64,000 nt of DNA. It comes from Cellulosimicrobium cellulans. GTDB lineage: Bacteria; Actinomycetota; Actinomycetes; Actinomycetales; Cellulomonadaceae. The DNA is taken from assembly GCF_024124905.1 (NCBI RefSeq), contig NZ_JAMXST010000002.1, positions 310,001 to 374,000 on the forward strand, read 5' to 3'. The position numbers and the translations under genes are program-made. Within the stretch, counting starts at the first letter, position 1, and each line of letters opens with the position of its first letter. Of the stretch, positions 9,175 to 18,087 are shown in pieces. Under the pieces are notes generated by a model. It worked only from the letters and a program-made list of their open reading frames with translations. It was not told the origin of the DNA and ran no database searches.

Positions 9175-10229
9175 ACGCCGGACCTCCTGCCGAGCCCGCA
9201 CCCCGCGGCCGGCACGCCTCCACTCCCTCGACCGCCACCGAGGACGCGCCGACCCGCCGCGGCGACGCGTCCCGTCGTGAGTCCCGGGCGGACTCCCGCG
9301 GCGCGCCCGACGCCGCCGCGAAGGCCGCGCGCAGCGACCGCGCCCGCGCCGAGGCACGCCTCGGGTGGTACCTCGCCGGGCCGGCGTTCGTCGTCATGCT
9401 CGCCGTGACGCTGTACCCGATCCTCCAGGCCGTCTACGACTCGCTCTTCAACTACAAGCTCACGGCTCCGGACGACCGGGCGTTCGTCGGGATCAACAAC
9501 TACGTCGTGATCCTCACGGACCCCGTCTGGTGGAAGGCCCTGTGGGTCACCCTTCTCATCACCGTCATCACCGTCGCCATCGAGCTCGTCCTCGGCTTCG
9601 CGCTCGCGCTCGTCATGCACCGCGCGATCAAGCGCCTGCGCGGGCTCCTGCGCACCGCGATCCTCGTGCCGTACGGGATCATCACGGTCGTCTCGGCGTT
9701 CGCGTGGTTCTACGCGTTCGACATCACGTCCGGGTACGTCAACCACTGGTTCGACTGGGTGCCCGGCATCGGACCGGACCTCAACTGGTTCGCGCAGCAG
9801 GGCACGAGCCTGTTCGTCATCATCGCGTCCGAGGTGTGGAAGACGACGCCGTTCATCTCCCTCCTGCTGCTCGCCGGCCTGGCGCAGGTCCCGGGCGACC
9901 TCGAGGAGGCCGCGAAGGTCGACGGGGCGACCGCGTGGCAGCGGTTCACGCGGGTCATCGTGCCGAACATGAAGGCCGCGATCATGGTCGCCGTCCTGTT
10001 CCGCGCGCTCGACGCGTTCCGCATCTTCGACAACGTCTTCATCATGACGAACGGTGCCAACGGCACCGAGGTGCTCTCGCTGCTCGCGTACCGCACCTCG
10101 ATCGGCCAGCTCCAGATCGGCATGGGCTCGGCGATCTCCGTGCTGCTGTTCCTGTGCGTCGTGCTCATCTGCTTCATCGCGATCAAGCTCTTCAAGGTGG
10201 ATCTCGCCGGCGCGAGGGGGGAGAAGTGA
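9171..10229 (+). CDS. Sugar ABC transporter permease, SugA/MalF type
   Basis: First membrane subunit of the CUT1 importer. The 352-residue product has an unusually long Arg/Ala-rich cytoplasmic N-terminus (about 60 residues) before six membrane segments. The EAA loop that docks on the ATPase reads EEAAKVDGATAWQRF. The GTG at 9171 overlaps the stop of the binding-protein gene (GTGA), with a GAGGGGAG ribosome site 8 nt upstream. It acts with the next permease and the ATPase at 11199. Confidence 0.85.
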   Translation: MNAGPPAEPAPRGRHASTPSTATEDAPTRRGDASRRESRADSRGAPDAAAKAARSDRARAEARLGWYLAGPAFVVMLAVTLYPILQAVYDSLFNYKLTAPDDRAFVGINNYVVILTDPVWWKALWVTLLITVITVAIELVLGFALALVMHRAIKRLRGLLRTAILVPYGIITVVSAFAWFYAFDITSGYVNHWFDWVPGIGPDLNWFAQQGTSLFVIIASEVWKTTPFISLLLLAGLAQVPGDLEEAAKVDGATAWQRFTRVIVPNMKAAIMVAVLFRALDAFRIFDNVFIMTNGANGTEVLSLLAYRTSIGQLQIGMGSAISVLLFLCVVLICFIAIKLFKVDLAGARGEK

Positions 10230-11080
10230 TGGGCAGCGTCCTCAGCACCCGGGCCAAGATCTGGTGGGCCGTCATCACGGTCGTCGTCCTCGTCGGGGCG
10301 CTGTTCCCCGTGCTGTCGATCTTCATGACGAGCTTCAAGGGTCCCAGCGACATCAACTCCGGGACGTTCCTGCCGCCGCAGTGGAGCACCGACAACTACG
10401 AGCAGATCCTCGCCACGGGCGGCTCGGCGCAGGAGCTGTTCCTCTCCGCGCTGCGCAACTCGATCGGCATCTCGCTCATCGCGACGGTCATCGCCGTCGT
10501 GCTCGCCACGCTGTGCGCCTACGCCATCGCGCGCCTGAACTTCCCGGGCAAGCGCCTCATCCTCACGACGGCGCTCGGTGTGTCGATCTTCCCGGTCGTC
10601 TCGATCGTCACGCCGCTGTTCAACCTGTGGCGCAACATCGGCCTCTACGACACGTGGCTCGGTCTCATCATCCCGTACCTGTCGCTCACGCTCCCGATCT
10701 CCATCTGGACGCTCGCGGCGTTCTTCCGCCAGATCCCGTGGGAGCTGGAGCAGGCAGCCCAGGTCGACGGTGCGACGCCGTGGCAGGCGTTCCGCAAGGC
10801 GATCGTCCCGCTCGCGGCGCCGGGCGTCTTCACGACGGCGCTCATCGCCTTCTTCATCGCCTGGAACGACTTCGTCTACGGCATCTCGCTCACGTCGACG
10901 AGCGCGGCCCGTCCCGTCCCGGCGGCGCTCGCGTTCTTCACGGGGGCGTCGTACTTCGAGGAGCCGACCGGCGCGATCTCCGCGGCGGCCGTCGTGGTGA
11001 CGATCCCGGTCGTCGTCCTCGTCGTGCTCTTCCAGCGTCAGATCGTCTCCGGCCTGACCCAGGGGGCGGTGAAGGGATGA
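10229..11080 (+). CDS. Sugar ABC transporter permease, SugB/MalG type
   Basis: Second membrane subunit of the importer, 283 residues with six membrane segments and the EAA loop EQAAQVDGATPWQAF. The ATG at 10229 shares one base with the upstream stop (TGATG), and a strong GGGGGAG site precedes it. The downstream stop overlaps the start of a 40-codon mini-ORF rather than the ATPase gene directly. Confidence 0.87.
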   Translation: MGSVLSTRAKIWWAVITVVVLVGALFPVLSIFMTSFKGPSDINSGTFLPPQWSTDNYEQILATGGSAQELFLSALRNSIGISLIATVIAVVLATLCAYAIARLNFPGKRLILTTALGVSIFPVVSIVTPLFNLWRNIGLYDTWLGLIIPYLSLTLPISIWTLAAFFRQIPWELEQAAQVDGATPWQAFRKAIVPLAAPGVFTTALIAFFIAWNDFVYGISLTSTSAARPVPAALAFFTGASYFEEPTGAISAAAVVVTIPVVVLVVLFQRQIVSGLTQGAVKG

Positions 11081-11199
11081 GCACGACCGATCGCCGGGGG
11101 ACCACCCGGCAGCCGACCCCGCTGCCCGCCGCGGCACCGCCGCGCCCCGCCCGCGTCGTCGGGCACCGTGCCGCACGCCGAACCCGAGGAGAGAGCTGA
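11077..11199 (+). CDS. Coupled 40-residue mini-ORF inside the sugar transport operon
   Basis: Begins with ATG in the stop of the upstream permease (ATGA) and ends with a TGA that shares a base with the ATG of the ATPase gene (TGATG), so the chain of coupling is unbroken. The peptide starts MSTTDRRGTT and is rich in Pro, Ala and Arg, with no recognisable domain or membrane segment. Its last codons contain the GAGGAGAGAG ribosome site of the ATPase gene. It may be a genuine coupling peptide, or the scar of a deleted gene: glycosidase genes often sit at this place in related operons. No function is assigned. Confidence 0.45.
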   Translation: MSTTDRRGTTRQPTPLPAAAPPRPARVVGHRAARRTRGES

Positions 11200-12452
11200 T
11201 GGCGTCGATCACCCTCAAGGACATCGTCAAGCGCTACGGCGACGGGTTCCTCGCGGTGGACCGCGTGAACCTCGACATCGCCGACGGCGAGTTCGTCATC
11301 CTCGTCGGCCCGTCCGGCTCGGGGAAGTCGACGGTCCTGCGCATGATCGTCGGGCTCGAGGACATCACCTCGGGCGAGCTCGACATCGACGGCACGCGCG
11401 TCAACGAGAAGGCGCCGCGCGAGCGCGACCTCGCGATGGTGTTCCAGAACTACGCGCTGTACCCGCACCTCACGGTCGCGGAGAACATCGCCTTCCCGCT
11501 GCGCCTCGCCAAGGGCAAGCACAGCGAGGAGGAGATCCGCGAGAAGGTCGAGCGCGCGGCCGACATGCTCGACCTCCGCGAGCACCTGGACCGCAAGCCC
11601 GCGAACCTGTCCGGCGGCCAGCGCCAGCGCGTCGCGATGGGGCGCGCGATCGTGCGCGACGCGAAGGCGTTCCTCTTCGACGAGCCCCTGTCCAACCTCG
11701 ACGCCAAGCTGCGCGGGCAGACACGCACGGAGATCGCCCGGCTCCAGCGGCGCCTCGGCACGACGACCGTCTACGTCACCCACGACCAGACCGAGGCCAT
11801 GACGCTCGGCGACCGCGTCGCCGTGCTGCGCCGCGGCGTGCTCCAGCAGGTCGCGAGCCCGCGCGGGCTCTACGAGCAGCCGGTCAACCTGTTCGTCGCG
11901 GGCTTCATCGGGACGCCGCCCATGAACTTCCTCCCCGGCGAGGTGTCGGGCGGGCGGATCACGCTGCCGTTCGGCGAGTTCGACATGCCGGAGAACGTCG
12001 CGTCCGTCGTGGGCGACCGGAGCCTCGTCATCGTGGGGCTGCGGCCCGAGCACTTCGAGGACGCGCGGCTCGTGGACCCGTCCAAGAAGGACCGCGGCCA
12101 CACGTTCGAGATCCAGATCGACGTCACGGAGTGGCTCGGGGCGGAGCTCTACGCGTACGTGCCGTTCGACATGCACGAGTCCGTGAAGGGCCAGCTCGAG
12201 GAGCTGGACCGCGAGCTCGACGGCGAGGGCCTGCGCAGCCAGTTCGTCGTCGCCCTGGACTCCGCGTCGCGCGTGCGCGACGGCGACACGACGGAGCTGT
12301 GGTTCGACCCGACGAAGATGATGATCTTCGACCCCGAGACGAGCGAGAACCTCACGCGCGACGACGCCGAGGCGGACCGCATCGAGGAGGAGAACGCCGA
12401 GGACCGCAAGCGGTCGCTGGAGCGAGCCCAGAAGCAGGACGCCCAGGTCTGA
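11199..12452 (+). CDS. Sugar ABC transporter ATP-binding protein, MalK/UgpC/SugC type
   Basis: ATPase that drives the CUT1 importer. The 417-residue product has Walker A GPSGSGKST, signature LSGGQRQRV, Walker B AFLFDEP, the H-loop TVYVTHDQ, and a C-terminal TOBE/OB-type regulatory domain from about residue 235. The tail after residue 370 is highly charged (Glu/Arg/Asp-rich) and longer than in many homologues. Start ATG is overlapped by the stop of the mini-ORF. Such ATPases sometimes serve several sugar importers. Confidence 0.9.
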   Translation: MASITLKDIVKRYGDGFLAVDRVNLDIADGEFVILVGPSGSGKSTVLRMIVGLEDITSGELDIDGTRVNEKAPRERDLAMVFQNYALYPHLTVAENIAFPLRLAKGKHSEEEIREKVERAADMLDLREHLDRKPANLSGGQRQRVAMGRAIVRDAKAFLFDEPLSNLDAKLRGQTRTEIARLQRRLGTTTVYVTHDQTEAMTLGDRVAVLRRGVLQQVASPRGLYEQPVNLFVAGFIGTPPMNFLPGEVSGGRITLPFGEFDMPENVASVVGDRSLVIVGLRPEHFEDARLVDPSKKDRGHTFEIQIDVTEWLGAELYAYVPFDMHESVKGQLEELDRELDGEGLRSQFVVALDSASRVRDGDTTELWFDPTKMMIFDPETSENLTRDDAEADRIEEENAEDRKRSLERAQKQDAQV

Positions 12453-12458
12453 GGTGCC

Positions 12459-12497
12459 GTGTCGGCCGCCCGGGCGACCCGCCCGGGCGGCCGACAC
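12459..12497. terminator. Bidirectional terminator, sugar operon / PfkB kinase
   Basis: Perfect 18-bp stem (12459-12476 with 12480-12497) and a 3-nt loop, 6 nt after the ATPase stop and 14 nt from the convergent kinase stop. Confidence 0.8.
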
Positions 12498-12511
12498 GCG
12501 CCGGGACCGGC

Positions 12512-13477
12512 TCAGGCGGTCGTGAGCTCGGTGCGGCGCGGTGGGTTGGCGCCGGCGCGCGAGACGGTGACGGCGGCGACGGCGGCGCAGCGCTCGAGGA
12601 GGCGGGTGAGCGTGGCGGTGTCGACGGCGCGCAGGGCGTCGCGGCGGTCGGCGCCGAGCAGGCCGGCGTCCCAGAGCCCGTCCAGGAGCGCGCCCATGAA
12701 GGAGTCGCCCGCGCCGACGGTGTCCACGACCTCGACCCGCGGGGCCGTGACGCGCTGCTCGCCTGCCGCGGTCAGGGCGAGGGCGCCCTCGCCGCCGTAG
12801 GTGACGACGACGAGCGCGGGGCCGAGCGCGAGCCAGTCGCGCGCGACCGCGACGGGGTCCGTCCCGGGCACGAGCCAGGCGAGGTCCTCGTCGCTGACCT
12901 TGACGACGTCGGCGAGCGCGACGAGCGCCTCGATCCGGGCGCGGGCGTCGGCGGGGTCGCCCATGAGCGCGGGGCGGGCGTTGGGGTCGTAGGTGATCGT
13001 GGCGGTGTCGCGCGCGGCGGCGACCAGGGCGCGCACGTCGGACGCGCCGGGCTCCAGGACGGCGGCGATCGAGCCGGTGTGCACGGCGAGCGTGCCGGTG
13101 CCCGGGGCGGTGCCGGCCGGGACGCGCCACTCCAGGTCGAACTCGTAGCTGGCCGCGCCCTGGGCGTCGAGGTGGGCGGTGGCGACGCTCGTGGAACCGG
13201 CCCCGGTGCTGCCGGGGGTGAGGGTCACGGCGGAGTCGTCGAGCCAGGCCCGGATCGCGTCCCCGTGCGCGTCCGGCGCGACCCACGTGGCCAGACGCGC
13301 GTCGCGCCCGAGGCGCCCGAGGGTGAGCGCGACGTTCGCCAGGCTGCCACCGGGGTGCTCGTCGACGCTGCCGTCGGCGCGGTGCACCACGTCGATCAAC
13401 GCCTCACCCACCACGAGCACGTGCTCGTGGCGCTCCGGGGCGCCGTCGGTCGCGGGGGCGGCGGGGGAGGTGCTCAT
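12512..13477 (-). CDS. PfkB family carbohydrate kinase (fructokinase-like)
   Basis: ATP-dependent phosphorylation of a sugar, probably fructose or a related sugar. The 321-residue product has the N-terminal GEALIDVV strand, the substrate-region PGGSLANVALTLGRLG, and the C-terminal signature DTVGAGDSFMG with the catalytic Asp. The ATG at 13475-13477 shares a base with the xseB stop (TGATG), so it is translationally coupled to xseB. Its placement opposite a sugar importer fits sugar metabolism, but they are convergent, not one operon. Confidence 0.83.
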   Translation of the reverse strand: MSTSPAAPATDGAPERHEHVLVVGEALIDVVHRADGSVDEHPGGSLANVALTLGRLGRDARLATWVAPDAHGDAIRAWLDDSAVTLTPGSTGAGSTSVATAHLDAQGAASYEFDLEWRVPAGTAPGTGTLAVHTGSIAAVLEPGASDVRALVAAARDTATITYDPNARPALMGDPADARARIEALVALADVVKVSDEDLAWLVPGTDPVAVARDWLALGPALVVVTYGGEGALALTAAGEQRVTAPRVEVVDTVGAGDSFMGALLDGLWDAGLLGADRRDALRAVDTATLTRLLERCAAVAAVTVSRAGANPPRRTELTTA

Positions 13478-13773
13478 CAGTCGTCTCCGGTGGTGTCGTC
13501 GGGGGTCTCGTCGGACTCGTCGTGCGTGCCTCCCGCGTCCTGGGAGCGTGCGGCGTCGAGCCGGGCCCGCGCACCGTCGAGCCACTCCTGGCAGCGCGCG
13601 GCCAGCGCCTCGCCGCGCTCCCAGAGCGCGAGCGAGGCCTCGAGGGGTTCGCCGCCGGCCTCGAGCCGCGCGACGACCTGCACGAGCTCGTCGCGCGCCT
13701 GCTCGTACGAGAGCGTCGCGACGTCGGTCGTGACAGCGTTGTCAAAGGAACTCACGGCAGTATTCAACCCCAT
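13477..13773 (-). CDS. xseB: Exodeoxyribonuclease VII small subunit
   Basis: Small subunit of the ExoVII single-strand DNA nuclease. The 98-residue product contains the conserved core LSYEQARDELVQVVARLE and SLALWERGEALAARCQEWLDGARARLD, followed by an acidic tail (DESDETPDD). It follows xseA on the same strand with a 61-nt gap and its stop overlaps the kinase start. ATG at 13771-13773 is used; the in-frame GTG six codons on is an alternative. Confidence 0.9.
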   Translation of the reverse strand: MGLNTAVSSFDNAVTTDVATLSYEQARDELVQVVARLEAGGEPLEASLALWERGEALAARCQEWLDGARARLDAARSQDAGGTHDESDETPDDTTGDD

Positions 13774-13834
13774 CTGTGCGTCGTGGTCGGAACGGGCGTC
13801 CGGGAACCGGCCGCCGCGGGGCGCGGGAGGCGCC

Positions 13835-15193
13835 TCACGGCGCGCCCCGGGGGACGTCGGGCGAGGGCCCGCCGGTGTGCGGGGGGTCGCCGTCGTGCAT
13901 GGCGGCCACCGCCGCGTCGAGCCCGCCACGTGCGAGCCGCACGCGGACCACGTCTCCCACCGCGACGTCGTCGGGGGAGCGGACCACGTGTCCGTCCGCC
14001 CGCTGCACGACGGCGTACCCCCGCTCGAGCGTCGACGCCGGCGACAGGGCGCGGACCTGGGCCTCCAACCGGCCCACCTCGCCCGAGGCGCGCACGAGCC
14101 GCGTGTCGAGAGCTCGTCGTGCGCGGTCGCGCAGCGCGGCCACGCGCTCGGCGTGGTCGGCGAGCATCGTGTGGGGCGCGGCCAGGACCGGGCGGGACCG
14201 GAGGCCGTCGAGCAGGGCCTGCTCGCGTGCCACGCGCCCCGCGATCGCCGTACGCAGCCGGTGGCGCCCCTGGGCCAGGCGGGCCCGCTCCTCCGCGACG
14301 TCCGGGACGACGCGCCGCGCGGCGGCCGTCGGCGTGGACGCGCGGTAGTCCGCCACGAGGTCGAGGAGCGGGCTGTCCGTCTCGTGCCCGATCGCGCTGA
14401 CGAGCGGGGTCCGGCACGCCGCCGCGAGCCGGACGAGGGCCTCGTTCGAGAACGGCAGCAGGTCCTCCACCGCGCCGCCGCCGCGCGCGACGACGATCAC
14501 CTCGACGTCCGGGTCGGCGTCCAGCGCGCGGATCGCGTCGCCCACCTGCTGGACGGCGTGCGCCCCCTGGACCGCGACCTCCCGGATCTCGAACCGGACC
14601 CGGGGCCAGCGGGCGCGCGCGTTGACCACCACGTCGTGCTCGGCCTTGGACTCCCGGCCGCACACCAGCCCGACGACCTTCGGCAGGAACGGCAGCGGCC
14701 GCTTGCGGTCGGCGTCGAACAGCCCCTCGGCGGCGAGGACGCGCTTGAGGTGCTCGATGCGCGCGAGCAGGTCGCCGACGCCCACCGGGCGGATCTCGCG
14801 CGCCTGGAGCTGGAGCGAGCCGCGTCGCGCCCAGAAGACCGGCTTGGCGTGCACGACGACGTGCGCGCCCTCCGCGAGCGGCGTGCCGTCCAGCACGCGC
14901 GTGGCCGCGGACACGGGCAGCGACATGTCCAGGTCCGTGTCGCGCAGCGTGAGGAAGGCGGTCGACGTCCCCGGCCTCCGGTTGAGCTGCACGACCTGGC
15001 CCTCGACCCACACAGGGGCCATCCGCTCCACGTACTGCTCGATCTTGCGGGCGAGGAGACGCACCGGCCACGGGTGCTCCGCGCTCGTCTCGAGCGCGCG
15101 CGCCGGGAGCGGGCCACGGTCCCCGGGCCGGGAGCCCCGCGCGGACGCGCCCGACCGGGGGACGTCGTCGGGCGGGGGGAGCGAGGCGGTCAC
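13835..15193 (-). CDS. xseA: Exodeoxyribonuclease VII large subunit
   Basis: Catalytic subunit of ExoVII, which degrades single-stranded DNA from both ends. The 452-residue product has an N-terminal OB-fold (PVRLLARKIEQYVERMAPVW...; VQLNRRPG) and the ExoVII large domain with VVARGGGAVEDLLPFSNE and SAIGHETD, then a coiled-coil rich in Arg/Ala/Glu and the closing ERGYAVVQ motif. The GTG at 15191-15193 is preferred; an in-frame ATG 11 codons upstream would lengthen it. Followed by xseB. Confidence 0.92.
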   Translation of the reverse strand: MTASLPPPDDVPRSGASARGSRPGDRGPLPARALETSAEHPWPVRLLARKIEQYVERMAPVWVEGQVVQLNRRPGTSTAFLTLRDTDLDMSLPVSAATRVLDGTPLAEGAHVVVHAKPVFWARRGSLQLQAREIRPVGVGDLLARIEHLKRVLAAEGLFDADRKRPLPFLPKVVGLVCGRESKAEHDVVVNARARWPRVRFEIREVAVQGAHAVQQVGDAIRALDADPDVEVIVVARGGGAVEDLLPFSNEALVRLAAACRTPLVSAIGHETDSPLLDLVADYRASTPTAAARRVVPDVAEERARLAQGRHRLRTAIAGRVAREQALLDGLRSRPVLAAPHTMLADHAERVAALRDRARRALDTRLVRASGEVGRLEAQVRALSPASTLERGYAVVQRADGHVVRSPDDVAVGDVVRVRLARGGLDAAVAAMHDGDPPHTGGPSPDVPRGAP

Positions 15194-15275
15194 GGGTCCA
15201 GCCTGCCGTACCCCACCCACGTCCACCCGGCGCGCCCACCGGTCGACGCGTGCGGCGCGGGGGACGCGCGGTCGC

Positions 15276-16736
15276 TCACGGGGCGAGCAGGTCGACCGTC
15301 ACGAGCCGGTACCCCTGGGCGCGCAGGTCGTCGATGATGCCGGGCACGGCGTCGACCGTCGTGGCGTGGATGTCGTGCATGAGGACGACGCTCCCCGGCC
15401 GGGCGCCCTCGACGGCGCGCCGTCGGGTCTCGGCGGCGTCCTTGGTCTTCCAGTCGAGCGTGTCCAGGTTCCAGAGGATCACCTGCAGCCCCGTGCGGGT
15501 CGCGATCGACCGGACGCGGTCGTCGACGTCGCCGTAGGGCGGGCGCAAGAACGTCGGCGTCGCCCCGGACGCCGTGGTGATCGCCTCCTGGGTGCGCTCG
15601 AGCTCGGCGCGCACCTCGTCGTCGTCGAGCGTCGTGAGCTGGGGGTGGTCCCACGTGTGGTTCGCGAGCAGGTGCCCCGCGGCGGCCGTGTCCCGCACCA
15701 CGTCGGGGCGCTTCTCGACGTTGGTCCCGACGAGGAAGAACGTCGCGGTGACGTGCTTCTCGGCGAGCGTCCGCAGCAGGCGCTCGGTGTCCGCGCCGGG
15801 CCCGTCGTCGAACGTCAGCGCGACGCACCGGTCGACCGCGCAGTCCACGCCCTGCGCGCGTCCCAGCTCGCGGCGCTGCTGCAGCGTCAGCGCCAGCCGG
15901 TCGCTCCACACCGCCTCCGTGGCGGCGAGCACGGCGTCCCGCTGTGCCACCGTCTCGGCGACGGGTGCGCCGCCCACCCCGGCGTCGAGCGTCGTGCCGG
16001 CGGCGGCGAGCGCGGTGTCGAGCGCCGTCCGGTGCGCCTCGTCCGAGACGAGCCCGGCCGACTCCGCGAGCACCGGTCGCCCCTCGGCGACCGCGCCCTC
16101 GAGCCCGTCGTACGCCCACTGCTGCCACGCCGTCGCGACGTCCTGCGTCGCCACGGCGACCGCGGACGTCGCGTCGTCGAGCGCCTCCGGCGACGGCGTG
16201 GATCCGGTGACGACCTCGGACCGCCGCTCCGGCAGGTCGCGGGGGAAGAACGGGTTCGGGCGCGAGAGCGCGTCGACCGTGCGGACCTCGACCGGGTACT
16301 CGACGGGCGTCCCGAGGAGAGCCGCGGCGTCCGGCAGCGCCGCCGCCAGCGGGTCCCGCACGGCGGCGTCCGCGACCTGGCCGTCGCTCTGCGTCAGCAC
16401 GGCGCCGCCGACCACGTCCGCGACGGCGAGCGCGGCGAGGCGGGGCACGTACGCCGCCTCCGCCGCGGCACGGGCGGTCGCGGCGTCGTGCTCGGCCCGC
16501 TCGACGTCGGCGTGGTACCGGTCGACGGACGCGACCCACCGGTCGTGCTCCACGGACGCCGCGAGGACCAGCGCGCCTGCCACCACGACCGCGACGCCGG
16601 GCACGAGCCACCACCACGTGCGCCGCCTCCTCCGCCCGGGCTCGGCAGGTCCGGCGGGGTCGGTGGTTCCCGCGGACTCGCCCGGGTCGGCGGCGGCGGG
16701 AGTCTCGGGGTCGGTCGGGTCGAGGTCGTCGGCCAT
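15276..16736 (-). CDS. Membrane-anchored polysaccharide deacetylase (NodB domain)
   Basis: Probable cell-wall or polysaccharide N-deacetylase. The 486-residue product has an acidic cytoplasmic N-terminus, a basic RRRRR patch, one membrane anchor (about residues 40-60), and a helical extracellular region (~65-285). The NodB domain runs from about 300: metal motif TFDDGPG, NHTWDHP, RPPYGD, LWNLDTLDWK and LMHDIHA, all typical of family 4 carbohydrate esterases. The key Asp and His residues are present, so it looks active. ATG at 16734-16736 preceded by a GAGGATCGAGGG tract. Substrate (peptidoglycan or other glycan) not determinable. Confidence 0.85.
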   Translation of the reverse strand: MADDLDPTDPETPAAADPGESAGTTDPAGPAEPGRRRRRTWWWLVPGVAVVVAGALVLAASVEHDRWVASVDRYHADVERAEHDAATARAAAEAAYVPRLAALAVADVVGGAVLTQSDGQVADAAVRDPLAAALPDAAALLGTPVEYPVEVRTVDALSRPNPFFPRDLPERRSEVVTGSTPSPEALDDATSAVAVATQDVATAWQQWAYDGLEGAVAEGRPVLAESAGLVSDEAHRTALDTALAAAGTTLDAGVGGAPVAETVAQRDAVLAATEAVWSDRLALTLQQRRELGRAQGVDCAVDRCVALTFDDGPGADTERLLRTLAEKHVTATFFLVGTNVEKRPDVVRDTAAAGHLLANHTWDHPQLTTLDDDEVRAELERTQEAITTASGATPTFLRPPYGDVDDRVRSIATRTGLQVILWNLDTLDWKTKDAAETRRRAVEGARPGSVVLMHDIHATTVDAVPGIIDDLRAQGYRLVTVDLLAP

Positions 16737-16944
16737 CCCTCGATCCTCACGGCCGCCCGGAGGTCCGGCGACCGGGAGGGCCGTCCCGCGCGGGTGAGAT
16801 CCGTCTCGGCGCTCCGGCGTCCTCGCGCGGACGCGGGGGAGGGACGGTGGAGCACCGGCGGCGGTGCTGTGACGAGGGCGGGAGGAGTGCGGGCACGGGC
16901 GACGGGTGACGGGCCTCACCGGGGTCGGCGCGCGGGCGCTCGCC

Positions 16945-16950
16945 TAGACT
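16945..16950 (+). promoter_or_regulatory. -10 box of leaderless ispH
   Basis: TAGACT 6 nt before the GTG at 16957; no Shine-Dalgarno tract. The rest of the 220-bp divergent gap (16737-16956) shows no other feature I can support. Confidence 0.55.
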
Positions 16951-16956
16951 CGAGGC

Positions 16957-18048
16957 GTGAGCGACCTTCCCGCCGGCTCGTCCGCGCACCCGTCCGACCG
17001 CCCCGCCGTCCTGTCGGAGGCGGTCCTGCCGAGCGTCGCGCCGCGCAAGCGCGTCCTGCTCGCCGCGCCCCGCGGCTACTGCGCGGGCGTGGACCGTGCC
17101 GTCGTCGCGGTCGAGAAGGCGCTCGAGCACTACGGCGCTCCGGTGTACGTGCGCAAGGAGATCGTGCACAACAAGTTCGTCGTCGAGACGCTGAGCGAGC
17201 GCGGCGCGGTCTTCGTCGACGAGACCGACGAGGTGCCGGAGGGCGCGCGCGTCGTGTTCTCGGCGCACGGCGTCTCGCCCGCGGTCAAGGCGGCCGCGGC
17301 GGCGCGCAACCTCGACACGATCGACGCCACGTGCCCGCTCGTGACCAAGGTCCACAAGGAGGCCGTGCGCTTCGCCAAGGACGACTACGACATCCTCCTC
17401 ATCGGCCACACGGGGCACGAGGAGGTCGAGGGCACGGCCGGCGAGGCGCCCGACCACGTCCAGGTCGTCGACTCGCCCGACCACGTCGACGACGTCGTGG
17501 TCCGCGACCCCGACAAGGTCGTGTGGATCTCGCAGACCACGCTGTCGGTCGACGAGACCATGGAGACGGTCCGCCGGCTGCGGGAGAGGTTCCCGACGCT
17601 CCAGGACCCGCCGAGCGACGACATCTGCTACGCGACGCAGAACCGCCAGGTCGCGGTGAAGAAGCTCGCACCGGACGCCGACGTCGTCATCGTCGTCGGC
17701 TCGGCGAACTCGTCGAACTCGGTGCGCCTCGTCGAGGTCGCGCTCCAGGCGGGTGCCGGTGCGTCCTACCGCGTCGACCGGGCGAAGGAGATCGACCCCG
17801 CCTGGCTCGACGGCGCGACGACCGTCGGGGTGACGTCGGGCGCGTCGGTGCCCGAGATCCTCGTGGACGACGTGCTCGCATACCTCGCGGAGCGCGGGTT
17901 CGGCGAGGTCGAGGAGGTCCGCACCGCGACGGAGGACCTCATGTTCTCGCTGCCGCGCGAGCTGCGCGCGGACCTCACGTCGTCGGGGTCCGACGGCGGT
18001 CGTCCGGCCCGCGGGGGCCGCACCTCGCTCTCCGTCCAGCCCGTCTGA
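16957..18048 (+). CDS. ispH: 4-hydroxy-3-methylbut-2-enyl diphosphate reductase
   Basis: Last step of the MEP pathway, making IPP and DMAPP with a [4Fe-4S] cluster. The 363-residue product has the three cluster cysteines in conserved settings: Cys42 (GYCAGV), Cys126 (DATCPLV) and Cys224 (DICYATQNR), plus His104 in SAHGVS. The first ~30 residues and the Gly/Arg-rich last ~30 are unconserved extensions. GTG start, apparently leaderless. Confidence 0.95.
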   Translation: MSDLPAGSSAHPSDRPAVLSEAVLPSVAPRKRVLLAAPRGYCAGVDRAVVAVEKALEHYGAPVYVRKEIVHNKFVVETLSERGAVFVDETDEVPEGARVVFSAHGVSPAVKAAAAARNLDTIDATCPLVTKVHKEAVRFAKDDYDILLIGHTGHEEVEGTAGEAPDHVQVVDSPDHVDDVVVRDPDKVVWISQTTLSVDETMETVRRLRERFPTLQDPPSDDICYATQNRQVAVKKLAPDADVVIVVGSANSSNSVRLVEVALQAGAGASYRVDRAKEIDPAWLDGATTVGVTSGASVPEILVDDVLAYLAERGFGEVEEVRTATEDLMFSLPRELRADLTSSGSDGGRPARGGRTSLSVQPV

Positions 18049-18087
18049 CGGTCGGGTCGTCCGTGGCCGCCGGCTCCGGACGGGCGG

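Noticed and set aside
11168-15337. 1389-residue open frame on the plus strand across sugC, the kinase, xseB and xseA
   Set aside because: Shadow frame: it runs through well-supported genes on both strands and its translation has no domain.
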